From contig NZ_JBHUGS010000002.1 in NCBI RefSeq assembly GCF_042682045.1, positions 806,001-870,000 on the forward strand: a stretch of 64,000 bases of DNA, read 5' to 3'. The notes beneath the pieces are model-generated. The model was not told where the DNA came from, made no database searches, and saw only the letters and a list, made by a program, of their open reading frames with translations. Shown in pieces: positions 8,407-16,584 of this stretch (positions are counted from its first letter, which is position 1; the number at the start of each line of letters is the position of its first letter). This DNA is from Sphingomonas_R arantia. Lineage in GTDB: Bacteria > Pseudomonadota > Alphaproteobacteria > Sphingomonadales > Sphingomonadaceae. The translations under genes were made by a program, and so were the position numbers.

Positions 8407-9348
8407 TTACGCCGGCCGACCGATCGGCTGCACCCCCGCCATCGCAGTTTCGGCCTGGATCGCAAGCACCAGTTCCGCGCTCATTCGGCCCTGCAACGCG
8501 AGCAGCACGCCATTGCCCAGCCCGGACAGCACCACGCCGAGCAGGAACAGCGGCCTGCCCGCCCCGCTATGGGCGGCGGCCAGCTCCGCCCACGCGCGCT
8601 GCACGGCCACCGGATCCTGACCGGCCGCCATCACCGCGGTCATGTCGCCCATCTGCACCGTCAGTCCCGGCACCAGCGCGACGAGCCCCATCAGGAACAG
8701 CAGGATGTAGGCGAGGAACAGGAACCAGAACCGCCCCCTGCCCAACCGCCACGCCTCACGAACCGCAAACCGCCCGCGCTGCGCCGCCAAAGGCACGGCG
8801 AGCGACAACCGCACGCCGCAATATAGCGCCGCGAACGGCACGATCAGCGCCAGCAGACCGGCAACGATCGCCACCAATATGCCGACGCCCCCCAACGCTG
8901 CCCCGGCGGCCGCCGCGACCGCGATCAGCACGATCATCGCCACGACCATCAGCAGGTAGATGCCGAGCCCGAGCAGCAGCATTGTCGCCAGCACGCGCAG
9001 TTCGGTGCCGCCGAACCGCAACCGCACCGGCTCACCCGGCGTGAACGCCGATCGCATCGCCGCGACCATGACGGCGGTGCACACCAGCGAAGCCAGCAAC
9101 GCCACGACACTGGCCCCGACGATGAACCGCGGCGAAATGGACGCCGCGTCGGCGGACAGCGCCACCATTTCGCGCATCATCATCGGCTGGATCAGCAGGC
9201 CGGACGCCAGCCCGATAACCCCCAGCACCGCGGCCGCCACCAGCACCGCGCGCCATTCGCGCCACAATCCCGCCAGCGTCCGTTCGATGACCGTGCCGAC
9301 ATCGGCACGCTCCGGCATTGGCGCGCCCCCCGCCACGCCGTCCGTCAT
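8407..9348 (-). CDS. Integral membrane protein of unknown function
   Basis: 313 residues with a cytoplasmic-looking N-terminus (~30 residues) followed by about six hydrophobic segments: roughly residues 35-57, 77-95, 113-150, 157-180, 205-230 and 260-285. The layout and a sequence such as REAWRLGRGRFWFLFLAYILLF resemble the YciC / glycerophosphodiester-phosphodiesterase membrane-domain type, but I cannot assign it firmly. It is separated by only 15 bases from the downstream winged-helix gene, suggesting a membrane protein plus regulator pair. No catalytic motif was seen. Confidence 0.7.
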   Translation of the reverse strand: MTDGVAGGAPMPERADVGTVIERTLAGLWREWRAVLVAAAVLGVIGLASGLLIQPMMMREMVALSADAASISPRFIVGASVVALLASLVCTAVMVAAMRSAFTPGEPVRLRFGGTELRVLATMLLLGLGIYLLMVVAMIVLIAVAAAAGAALGGVGILVAIVAGLLALIVPFAALYCGVRLSLAVPLAAQRGRFAVREAWRLGRGRFWFLFLAYILLFLMGLVALVPGLTVQMGDMTAVMAAGQDPVAVQRAWAELAAAHSGAGRPLFLLGVVLSGLGNGVLLALQGRMSAELVLAIQAETAMAGVQPIGRPA

Positions 9349-9477
9349 GCGCGCGTCCCGCTCAGCGTCCGTCTATCCATCCGCCCCATATCGTCGCTGC
9401 CTTCGAAGACGTGCGTGCCCGGTCGCCCGGCATCCGCCCGTCGTTTCGCCCCCCGTGCAACTTATGCTGCGTCGCCG

Positions 9478-9615
9478 TCAGCTGGCGATTACGAACACCA
9501 CGATGGCCACGATCACGATGGTCGCGATCGTCCCCCACTTCGCCATGTTCAGGAACCCCAGATAGGTCGACACATGCGCCTTCTGGTCCATGCCGTTGCT
9601 TTCGTTCGCCGCCAT
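9478..9615 (-). CDS. aa3-type cytochrome c oxidase subunit IV
   Basis: A 45-residue peptide starting MAANESNGMDQKAHVSTY. The core STYLGFLNMAKWGTIA followed by a single membrane helix (TIVIVAIVVFVIAS) matches the short bacterial aa3 oxidase subunit IV family, a single-span accessory subunit of the respiratory cytochrome c oxidase in alphaproteobacteria. The main oxidase genes are not in the window. It is transcribed divergently from the NtrC-type regulator, with a 130-base shared promoter region. Confidence 0.85.
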   Translation of the reverse strand: MAANESNGMDQKAHVSTYLGFLNMAKWGTIATIVIVAIVVFVIAS

Positions 9616-9745
9616 CGTCCGTTCCCTCGCCCGTCGTCGTTGCCGCGTGATAGCGGTGCGCGCTACACACGCCAAGCCCGCGCTTAATCCGCCCTTTACC
9701 GAAAGCAGGGTAGGCAACGGCACGAGAGACCCTGGGACAAGGACG

Positions 9746-11182
9746 ATGTCGGCAATGGCCGAGCCAAGCCGTACGCTTCTGCTGATCGACGACGAACCGG
9801 CACAGGGCCGGCTGGTCGCCGCGATCGTCGCTCGCGCGGGCTGGCGCACCGTCCGTGCGCGCGATGCGGAGGAGGCGATCGCGCTGCTCGGCGGCCCCGG
9901 CACGCCCGCGGTCGATGCCGCGCTGATCGATCGCTGGGCACCGGACGGCCCGGCCGCAAACGACATCGGCGACGGCGTCGCCCGGCTGCGCGCGCATCAT
10001 CCCACGCTGCCGATCGTCATGATCGCGGCCAGCGCGACGGTCGCCGACGCGGTCGAGGCGATGCGCACCGGTGCCACCGATTTCCTGGTCAAACCGCTCG
10101 CGCCCGACCGCCTGCTTGCCGCACTCGATGCCGCAACGGACGGCCGGCGCGGCACCGGCGAACTGCGCCCGCTCACCGAAAAACTGCCGCAGGCGCTCGC
10201 CTTCGACGAAATCGTCGGCTCGGCCTCCGCCTTCCGCTCCGCGCTCGCCATCGCGGCAAAGGCGGCCCGCGCCCGCGTCGCGATCCTGATCGAAGGCGAA
10301 TCCGGCGTCGGCAAGGAAGTGGTAGCGCAGGCGATCCACGCCGCCTCGCCTCGTGCCCGCCGTCTGCTCGTCACCGTCAACTGCGCCGGCATCGCGGAGA
10401 ACCTGATCGAAAGCGAGCTGTTCGGCCACGAACGCGGCGCGTTTACCGGTGCGTTCGATCGCCGCATCGGCCGCTTCGAACAGGCCGATGGCGGTACCCT
10501 GTTTCTGAACGAGGTCGCCGAACTGTCCGCCGATGCGCAGGTTCGCCTGCTCCGCGTCCTGCAATCGGGCGAGATCACGCCGATCGGCGCACGCGGCCAC
10601 CGCGTCGTCGACGTCCGCGTCGTCGCCGCCAGCAGCCGCCCCCTGGCTGAGGAGATCGCCGCCGGCCGGTTCCGCGAGGACCTTTATTACCGGCTCGCCG
10701 TCGTGCAGGTCGCGGTGCCGCCGCTCCGCACCCGGATCGCGGACGTCCCCGCGCTCGCCCGCCACCTCCTCGCCCGGATCGGCGATCAGCCGGGGCTGCG
10801 CGGGCTCGGCATCACCGACTCCGCGCTGGCCCTCCTCATGCGCTACGACTGGCCCGGCAATGTCCGCCAGTTACAGGCCGCGCTCTTCCGCGCCGCCATC
10901 CTGTGCGACGGCGATGCGCTGACGGCCGAGGATTTCCCGCAGATCGCCGCCGCCACCAGCGGGGACCGCACCGCGCCGTCCGGCCTGCCAGGCGGCGGCG
11001 GCGTCACGCTGTACGAACCCAACGGCCACATCCGCCCGCTCGACGCGATCGAGGCGGACGTCATCCGGCTGGCGATCGGCCATTATCGCGGCCGCATGAC
11101 GGAGGTCGCCCGCCGGCTCGGTATCGGCCGCTCGACGCTTTACCGAAAGCTCGGCGAAATGGGCATCGACAGCGCCGCCTGA
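9746..11182 (+). CDS. Sigma-54-dependent NtrC-family response regulator
   Basis: 478 residues with three domains. The receiver (~8-125) has the acidic pair in LLLIDDEP, an acceptor Asp in AALIDRWAPDG and Lys in FLVKPLAP. The AAA+ domain (~155-390) has Walker A GESGVGKE, the sigma-54 contact loop GAFTGA and DWPGNVRQL. The C-terminal Fis-type helix-turn-helix contains VARRLGIGRSTLYRKLGEMG. It should activate sigma-54 promoters. Two departures are visible: Walker B reads TLFLNEV instead of LFLDE, and the receiver's conserved Thr/Ser position appears to be Ala (VMIAASA). No histidine kinase is adjacent. The ATG at 9755 is an alternative start. Confidence 0.92.
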   Translation: MSAMAEPSRTLLLIDDEPAQGRLVAAIVARAGWRTVRARDAEEAIALLGGPGTPAVDAALIDRWAPDGPAANDIGDGVARLRAHHPTLPIVMIAASATVADAVEAMRTGATDFLVKPLAPDRLLAALDAATDGRRGTGELRPLTEKLPQALAFDEIVGSASAFRSALAIAAKAARARVAILIEGESGVGKEVVAQAIHAASPRARRLLVTVNCAGIAENLIESELFGHERGAFTGAFDRRIGRFEQADGGTLFLNEVAELSADAQVRLLRVLQSGEITPIGARGHRVVDVRVVAASSRPLAEEIAAGRFREDLYYRLAVVQVAVPPLRTRIADVPALARHLLARIGDQPGLRGLGITDSALALLMRYDWPGNVRQLQAALFRAAILCDGDALTAEDFPQIAAATSGDRTAPSGLPGGGGVTLYEPNGHIRPLDAIEADVIRLAIGHYRGRMTEVARRLGIGRSTLYRKLGEMGIDSAA

Positions 11183-11230
11183 CCGGCCAACCTTCACCAA
11201 ATCTTCCATCCGCTCGGGCAGGACACCCGC

Positions 11231-12646
11231 ATGATCCAGATCGCCCGAATCACGTCACTGCCGCTGCGCCTGATGCTCGCGCTGTTCGCGGCCTATGCGC
11301 TCTACACCATCCCCTCGCTCCTCCCGCGCTGGGGCGCGTCCGCCGCGGGCATCCCGCTCCTCATCGGCTGGCTCGCGCTCGCCGCCATCGCCGTGCCGCT
11401 GGCGCAGGGCCGCTGGCACGGCCGGCGCACCTGGCTCGCGTTGTTGACCGTCGTCGTCGCGCTGCGCGTGGCCGCGCTTATCCTCCTCTGGAACCGCGTG
11501 CCGTCGGCCGATCCCATCATCTACGTCCAGATCGCGTCGGACATCATCGCCGGGAACGGCCTGTTCTTCGTCGATCCACGCAGCAACGTCGTGTTCCTGG
11601 CGCTCTACCCGCCCGCCTATCCGCTGCTCCTGGCCGGGCTCGGCAGCGTGTTCGGGCTGGGCCAGGTCATTCTGTCGCTCAGCAATCTCGTCTTCGACCT
11701 CCTTGCCGCGCTGCTGATCGTCCGGATCGGCGACCGCGCCGGATCGCGCCCCGGCGGGATCGCCGCGGCGTGGCTCTGGCTCATCTGGCCCACCTTCGTC
11801 CTCGCCACCCCGTTCGCGCAGAAGGAGCCGCTGGTCGCCGTCCTGATCCTCGCGATGATCCTGCGCCTGCTCCGCCTCCGCGACCATCCCGTCCCCGCCT
11901 TTCGCGACGGCCTTGTCTTCGGCGTGCTGGCCGGCCTGCTCGCGCTCAGCCAACCCGGCCTCGCGACGCTCCCCGCGACGTTCGGACTTTTCCTGATCCC
12001 CGTCGTCGGGTTCCGCCCGCTGCTGATCCTCGCGCTGCGCAGCGTGCCGGTCCTGCTGCTCGTCATGGCGCCCTGGTGGATCCGCAACGGGCTGGTGCTC
12101 GGCCACTTCGTCCCGCTCACCACCACCGGGGGCCTCGGCCTGTGGATCGGTAACAATCCCAACACCAGCGGCAACTGGATGCCGCTCCCCCCCGCCATCG
12201 CCGCGCTCCCCGAACTGGAACAGTCCGCCCGCGCCGCCGCGGTGGCCAAGGCGTGGATCGCCGCCCATCCGGTCGACATGCTGATCCTCAACGCGACGAA
12301 GCTCGTCCGCTCCTTCGCCATCGAACATTTCACGTTGATCCGGCTGACCGCGGTCTCACCCGATTTTCCGGACGGCATTACCGCATTCTTTCTGCCGCTG
12401 TTCCAGGGCGCGCTGTTCACGGTGCTTGCCGCCACCGCCGCGCTTACCGGTCATGCCCGCCGCATCGCGCACGGCGACTGGCTCGTCCTGCTCTTCGCCG
12501 CCGCGATGGCGCAAATCCTGATCTTCGACGTCTGGTTCGAATTCGCGGAACGGCACCGTTATTTCACGATGCCGTTCCTCTTCCTCCTGATCGGCGCCGG
12601 CCTTGCCGCCACCCGCACCGAACCGCAGGTCGCGCCCGCCCGCTAG
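11231..12646 (+). CDS. GT39-like / ArnT-like membrane glycosyltransferase
   Basis: 471 residues with about eleven hydrophobic segments. Between the first and later segments is a loop with SADPIIYVQIASDIIAGNG, where acidic residues resemble the catalytic loop of GT-C (PMT/ArnT-type) glycosyltransferases. YPPAYPLLLAGL and PWWIRNGLVLGHFVPLTTTG are also typical. Such enzymes transfer sugars from polyprenyl-phosphate carriers in the periplasm; the acceptor here is unknown. The stop shares the palindromic CTAG at 12643-12646 with the stop of the convergent folP gene. It starts 48 bases after the NtrC-type regulator. Confidence 0.78.
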   Translation: MIQIARITSLPLRLMLALFAAYALYTIPSLLPRWGASAAGIPLLIGWLALAAIAVPLAQGRWHGRRTWLALLTVVVALRVAALILLWNRVPSADPIIYVQIASDIIAGNGLFFVDPRSNVVFLALYPPAYPLLLAGLGSVFGLGQVILSLSNLVFDLLAALLIVRIGDRAGSRPGGIAAAWLWLIWPTFVLATPFAQKEPLVAVLILAMILRLLRLRDHPVPAFRDGLVFGVLAGLLALSQPGLATLPATFGLFLIPVVGFRPLLILALRSVPVLLLVMAPWWIRNGLVLGHFVPLTTTGGLGLWIGNNPNTSGNWMPLPPAIAALPELEQSARAAAVAKAWIAAHPVDMLILNATKLVRSFAIEHFTLIRLTAVSPDFPDGITAFFLPLFQGALFTVLAATAALTGHARRIAHGDWLVLLFAAAMAQILIFDVWFEFAERHRYFTMPFLFLLIGAGLAATRTEPQVAPAR

Positions 12647-13743
12647 CCGCGCGGGGTCAGCGCCTCGTCCCGCAACCCGCGCCAGATCTTCAACGCCTGC
12701 ACCGTATCCGCCACGTCGTGAACGCGCAGGATCTGCACGCCCTGCGTCGCGCCCGTCATCGCCACCGCCACCGACCCGCCCAGCCGTCGATCGACCGGCG
12801 CCTCGTTCGACAGCGCGCCGATAAACCGCTTCCGGCTCGCCCCCAGCAGCACCGGACACCCGAGCCCGTGGAACAGCGACAGACCGTTCAGCAGCGCCAG
12901 ATTATGCGCCACCGTCTTGCCGAACCCGATGCCAGGATCGACGATGATCCGCGACCGCGCGATCCCCGCCGCCTCGGCCGCCGCGATCCGGGCCGCCAGC
13001 CAGTCATACACTTCGATCAGCACATCGTCGTAACGCGGCCGATGCTGCATCGTCTGTGGATCACCCGCATGATGCATCAGCACCACCGGGCACCCCGCCG
13101 CCGCCACGACCGCCGCGGACCGCGCATCCCACAACAGCGCCGACACGTCGTTGACGATCCCCGCGCCCGCCGCCAGCGCCGCCTCCATCACCGCCGCCTT
13201 GCGCGTGTCGATCGCCACCGCGACCCCCGCCCGCGTCATCCGCTCGATCACCGGTCGCACCCGCGCGATCTCGTCACCCTCCCAGACGACTTTCGCCCCC
13301 GGCCGCGTCGATTCGCCACCGACATCGATCAGCGCCGCGCCCTGCGCCGCCATCGCCACGCCCGCATCGGCCGCCCCCGCCGCATCGCCGTCATGCTGGC
13401 CGCCATCCGAAAAACTGTCCGGCGTCACGTTCAGGATCGCCATCACCTGCGGCTGATCGAGCCGAACCGTCCGCTCGCCCAGCACTATCGCCGGCCGCGG
13501 GGCCACCAACCGCGCCAGCACCGCCTCGCCCTCCGCCCGCAAGCGGTCGGGCAACGCGGCCAGCGCCGCATCCAGCCGATCGACCGGCACCAGTACCTGC
13601 GAAAAGCGCCGCCCGGCCTCGACGCGGACCAGCTCAACCGCGGAGAACCACAGCAGCCCGCCGGCCAGCCGCAGCACCTGCCCGTCATGCCCGAACGGCG
13701 CATCCACGAACCCGGTCGGACGCAGGTAAAGGCCGGTCGTCAT
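12643..13743 (-). CDS. folP: Dihydropteroate synthase
   Basis: Cytoplasmic folate-pathway enzyme joining 6-hydroxymethyl-dihydropterin pyrophosphate and p-aminobenzoate. The TIM-barrel core starts near residue 99 with MAILNVTPDSFSDGG. DVGGESTRPGA (near 140), NDVSALL (~190) and DPGIGFGKTVAHNLALL are the other pterin- and substrate-binding motifs. The 366-residue length includes an N-terminal extension of ~95 residues compared with E. coli. An AAGGA ribosome-binding site precedes the ATG. It lies 61 bases downstream of ccrM on the same strand, so the two are likely co-transcribed. Confidence 0.95.
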   Translation of the reverse strand: MTTGLYLRPTGFVDAPFGHDGQVLRLAGGLLWFSAVELVRVEAGRRFSQVLVPVDRLDAALAALPDRLRAEGEAVLARLVAPRPAIVLGERTVRLDQPQVMAILNVTPDSFSDGGQHDGDAAGAADAGVAMAAQGAALIDVGGESTRPGAKVVWEGDEIARVRPVIERMTRAGVAVAIDTRKAAVMEAALAAGAGIVNDVSALLWDARSAAVVAAAGCPVVLMHHAGDPQTMQHRPRYDDVLIEVYDWLAARIAAAEAAGIARSRIIVDPGIGFGKTVAHNLALLNGLSLFHGLGCPVLLGASRKRFIGALSNEAPVDRRLGGSVAVAMTGATQGVQILRVHDVADTVQALKIWRGLRDEALTPRG

Positions 13744-13804
13744 GGTATTTTCCTTCGGGTGAATGCAGGCGTCCTAACCGACGATCGCGACCCCGTCCCA
13801 AACC

Positions 13805-14950
13805 CTACAACCCGGCCGCCATCAGATGCCGCTGCCGATACTCGTCGATCTGCACCAGCCCGTCCGGCCCGTCGACATGCCAGAACGTCCAGCCATTGCA
13901 CGACGGCGCGCCCTGCAACGTCGCGCCAACCTTGTGGATCGATCCGCGCGCGCCGTCCGTCACCAGCGTCCCGTCGCCGCGCACTTCCGCCCGCCAACGC
14001 CGCTTCAGGTCGGTCAGGATTGTCCCCGGCGGAATCGCGCCGGTCTCGATCATCACGCCGAACGCCACCCGCGGCGCGCTCCGCTTCGACGGCACCGTCT
14101 GCATCGCGCTCTCGTCCAGCGCCAGCGTCGACGCGATCCGCGCCCGCGCCACGCGGACATATTTCTCCTCGCGCTCGATCCCGATCCAGCGCCGCCGCAA
14201 CCGCCGCGCCACCGCACCCGTCGTCCCCGTCCCGAAAAACGGGTCCAGCACGATATCGCCCGGCTGCGTACAGGCCAGCATCACGCGGTACAGCAGCGCC
14301 TCCGGCTTCTGCGTCGGATGCGCCTTGTGCCCGTCATCGTCCTTCAGCCGCTCGCCACCCGAACAGATCGGCAGCACCCAGTCCGACCGCATCTGGATAT
14401 CGTCGTTCAGCGCCTTCATGCTGGCATAGTTGAACGTGTAGCGCGCCTTCTCCGACTTCGAACACCAGATCATCGTTTCGTGCGCGTTGGTGAACCGCGT
14501 GCCCTTGAAATTGGGCATCGGGTTGGCCTTCCGCCACACGATATCGTTCAGGATCCAGAACCCGTGATCCTGCAACGCCGCGCCGACGCGGAAGATATTG
14601 TGATAGCTGCCGATCACCCACAACGTGCCGTCGTCCTTCAGCACGCGCCGCGCCTCGGCCAGCCAGGCGCGCGTAAACTTGTCATACGCCTCGAACGACG
14701 CGAACTTGTCCCACTCGTCGTCGCACGCATCGACGCGCCCGCCCTCCGGCCGCAACAACTCGCCACCCAGCTGCAGATTGTACGGCGGATCGGCGAAGAT
14801 CATGTCGACCGACCGGTCGGGCATCCCCTGCATCGCGCTGATGCAGTCGCCCAGCAAGATCGTATCGAGCGACAGCATCGTCAGTTTCGGCCGCGCGACG
14901 GTGCGCAGGACGGGCACGTCGTCCATGTCGATCTTGTTCAACGCACCCAT
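13805..14950 (-). CDS. ccrM: CcrM-type adenine-specific DNA methyltransferase (GANTC)
   Basis: 381 residues. The beta-class order is clear: catalytic DPPY at residues 54-57 (FADPPYNLQLGG), then a SAM-binding DPFFGTGTTG near 235. Between them are NPMPNFKGTRFTNAHETMIW and KAHPTQKPEALL, characteristic of CcrM/HinfI-type enzymes. The C-terminal ~85 residues (from about GVMIETGAIPPGT) match the extra domain of cell-cycle methyltransferases needed for GANTC recognition. CcrM methylates adenine in GANTC late in the alphaproteobacterial cell cycle. The ATG at 14950 is chosen because homology begins there. Upstream in-frame codons to 15211 run through a GANTC-rich regulatory region. Confidence 0.95.
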   Translation of the reverse strand: MGALNKIDMDDVPVLRTVARPKLTMLSLDTILLGDCISAMQGMPDRSVDMIFADPPYNLQLGGELLRPEGGRVDACDDEWDKFASFEAYDKFTRAWLAEARRVLKDDGTLWVIGSYHNIFRVGAALQDHGFWILNDIVWRKANPMPNFKGTRFTNAHETMIWCSKSEKARYTFNYASMKALNDDIQMRSDWVLPICSGGERLKDDDGHKAHPTQKPEALLYRVMLACTQPGDIVLDPFFGTGTTGAVARRLRRRWIGIEREEKYVRVARARIASTLALDESAMQTVPSKRSAPRVAFGVMIETGAIPPGTILTDLKRRWRAEVRGDGTLVTDGARGSIHKVGATLQGAPSCNGWTFWHVDGPDGLVQIDEYRQRHLMAAGL

Positions 14951-14982
14951 CGTCCGTCCCCGTCTTCGTTCGAAAACACCCT

Positions 14983-15133
14983 GATTCCTGCCGAGTCGCG
15001 GGTCAAGGGAGGGTCCGAATCGAACGCCGCGCGACGGGCCACGCCGCGCCGGAACGAACCGAGTCCAGCTACCGCATGTTGAGTCCGTGGACTCCTGCGG
15101 ACTCAACATGCGGGGGTGTTGCCGGCAGGACTC
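14983..15133. promoter_or_regulatory. GANTC cluster between ccrM and the divergent gene
   Basis: Eight GANTC sites occur in 151 bases, at 14983, 14993, 15017, 15061, 15081, 15090, 15100 and 15129. At this base composition about one site per 330 bases is expected by chance. They lie in the divergent promoter region of ccrM (minus) and the small gene starting at 15210 (plus). In Caulobacter, two GANTC sites in the ccrM promoter or leader feed methylation state back on ccrM transcription through GcrA- and methylation-sensitive promoters. A similar but much denser arrangement is inferred here. Confidence 0.7.
15072..15113. repeat. 16-bp-arm palindrome containing GANTC sites
   Basis: Perfect inverted repeat with arms 15072-15087 and 15098-15113 (arm CCGCATGTTGAGTCCG) around a 10-base loop. 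Each arm carries a GANTC site and the loop start carries a third (15090). No T-run follows, so it is not an intrinsic terminator. It may be a protein-binding operator or a 5'-leader hairpin. It sits 122 bases upstream of the ccrM start. Confidence 0.8.
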
Positions 15134-15209
15134 GCCCGACCTTTTATTTCTGGTGATGCCGGACAAGCCAGGGCAAAGTCGCGTCATCGCTGCCGCATTC
15201 GGGAAAAGC

Positions 15210-15524
15210 ATGACGGGACATCTTCGCTACGTGCTGCTCTCCTCACTCGGCGCGCTGCTGCTCGGCGCGCTGCTGGGGCTGTCGACCGTCAACGGCCTGC
15301 GCGAACGCACACTCCCCACCGCGCCGATCTACCCGCGCTCCAGCTACGTCCAGGATCCCGTCCTCGCCGCCGAAACCCCCGACTGCGCCGGCTGCACCAC
15401 CTATGACGAAGGCTATCGCTGGGCCAGCGCCCACGCCGTCGACACTGCCGACGCCTGCTTCGCCGACGACTGGGCCTACCAACGCGGCTGCATGGCCTAC
15501 ATCGACGGCCGCAGGCCGAATTGA
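15210..15524 (+). CDS. Small membrane-anchored hypothetical protein
   Basis: 104 residues beginning MTGHLRYVLLSSLGALLLGA. One N-terminal hydrophobic segment (residues ~7-25) acts as an anchor or uncleaved signal. It is followed by an extracytoplasmic domain with four cysteines (CAGC, ACFADDW, GCMAY) and aromatic residues (DEGYRWASAHAV, WAYQRGCMAYIDG). The cysteines suggest disulfides in the periplasm. No family was recognised. It is divergent from ccrM and shares its GANTC-rich promoter region. An upstream ATG at 15156 would add 18 residues. Confidence 0.6.
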   Translation: MTGHLRYVLLSSLGALLLGALLGLSTVNGLRERTLPTAPIYPRSSYVQDPVLAAETPDCAGCTTYDEGYRWASAHAVDTADACFADDWAYQRGCMAYIDGRRPN

Positions 15525-15972
15525 GCGGCTTTCAACAAAACTGAGCGGATAACCCGCAGGCCCCCCCCCGCTTATCCTGAGTAGGGACTGAGCGCAGTCG
15601 AAGGGCCGTATCGAAGGACGCGTACCGTGCTCCGATACGCGCCCTAGATACGCCCCTGCGGAGCTACTCGGCCGCTACTCAGCATGAACGGAGTCATTTA
15701 ATACAGCCCCCAAAAATAACCGCCCATCCCGAGCGAAGCCGAGAAGCCAACATCATCACTGGCACAGCGCCCGGGGTTAGCAGTAACAGAGACCCGGCTT
15801 CTCGGCTCCATCCCGCCCTCAACCCCGTTCGGTTCGAGCTTGTCGAGAACAACCCTCAGTTCGACCGTTCAAAGCCCCCCATCCCGTTTGGTTCGAGCCT
15901 GTCGAGAACCCTGCGCAGAGTTCTCGACAGGCTCGAACCGAACGGATGTTGGGCACAAATAACCCACCAAAC
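15525..15972. other. Intergenic region of 448 bases with dispersed repeats
   Basis: No gene is visible. It contains a second copy of the TCCTGAGTAGGGACTGAGC-type repeat (about 15575-15620), a family B fragment (about 15723-15748), a single family A arm (15825-15850) and a full family A palindrome (15884-15945). The flanking genes converge (15210 gene plus, rnhB minus), so the palindrome may also act as a hairpin at both transcript ends. Confidence 0.7.
15884..15945. repeat. Palindromic repeat family A, copy 2
   Basis: Left arm 15884-15909 and right arm 15920-15945 around a 10-base loop. The left arm has T where the complement of the right has C (CCGTTTGG against CCGTTCGG), a variant seen also in copies 3 and 4. 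A separate single arm is at 15825-15850. Confidence 0.88.
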
Positions 15973-16584
15973 TCACAACAAAACCAACTGCCGAACCGGC
16001 GCAAAACTCCGTCGATGGATCGGACTGGGCCCCAGCGCCCCCAAGGCCGCCAGATGCGCCGCCGTCCCGTACCCCTTGTTCGAAGCCCACCCATAACCCG
16101 GGTGCGCCGCGTCATACTCCAGCATCATCCGATCACGCTCATGCTTGGCCACGATCGAGGCCGCCGCGATCGACAAACAGGACGCATCGCCCTTCACCAC
16201 CGCCACGGCGGTATGCCGCCACTTCGGCAGGGCGTTCCCGTCGACCAGCACCATCATCGGCTCATGCCCCGCCGCGTCGATCATCGCATCCACCGCGCGC
16301 GCCATCGCCAGCATCGTCGCCTGATAGATATTGATCGTATCGATCTCCTCCACCGACGCGATCCCGACGCCGACCAGTCCCCGCACGCGGATCTCTCCGC
16401 ACAAATCCTCCCGCCGCCGCGCGCACAATTTCTTACTGTCGTTGATCCCCTTCGGCGTCCGCCGCCGATCCAGCATCACCGCCGCCGCCACCACCGGTCC
16501 GGCCAGCGGCCCACGCCCCGCCTCATCCACGCCTGCCACGGGCGCCGGATGCGTCCGCTCGATCCTGAAACTCGCAGAAACCAT
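15973..16584 (-). CDS. rnhB: Ribonuclease HII
   Basis: 203 residues. Type 2 RNase H cleaves RNA in RNA-DNA hybrids and 5' of single ribonucleotides in DNA. Catalytic-site motifs are AGVDEAGRGPLAGPV (residues ~17-31, Asp and Glu), INDSKKLCARRRE (~50), MVLVDGNALPKW (~118) and ASIVAKHERDRMM (~145). The ATG at 16584 fits the family length. Located among repeat-rich spacers and transcribed alone or with an upstream small gene. Confidence 0.96.
   Translation of the reverse strand: MVSASFRIERTHPAPVAGVDEAGRGPLAGPVVAAAVMLDRRRTPKGINDSKKLCARRREDLCGEIRVRGLVGVGIASVEEIDTINIYQATMLAMARAVDAMIDAAGHEPMMVLVDGNALPKWRHTAVAVVKGDASCLSIAAASIVAKHERDRMMLEYDAAHPGYGWASNKGYGTAAHLAALGALGPSPIHRRSFAPVRQLVLL

Noticed and set aside
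9362..10765. Minus-strand frame of 467 codons opposite the NtrC-type regulator
   Set aside because: Asp/Gly/Arg-rich with no family motifs and antisense to a well-supported gene. The oxidase subunit IV peptide near its end is in another frame and is kept.
15072..15113. Palindrome near ccrM as an intrinsic terminator
   Set aside because: No T-run follows on either strand and both flanking genes start, not end, there.
14951..15211. N-terminal extension of CcrM by 87 codons
   Set aside because: Runs through the GANTC cluster and palindrome and is not conserved in family members; the start at 14950 fits the domain.
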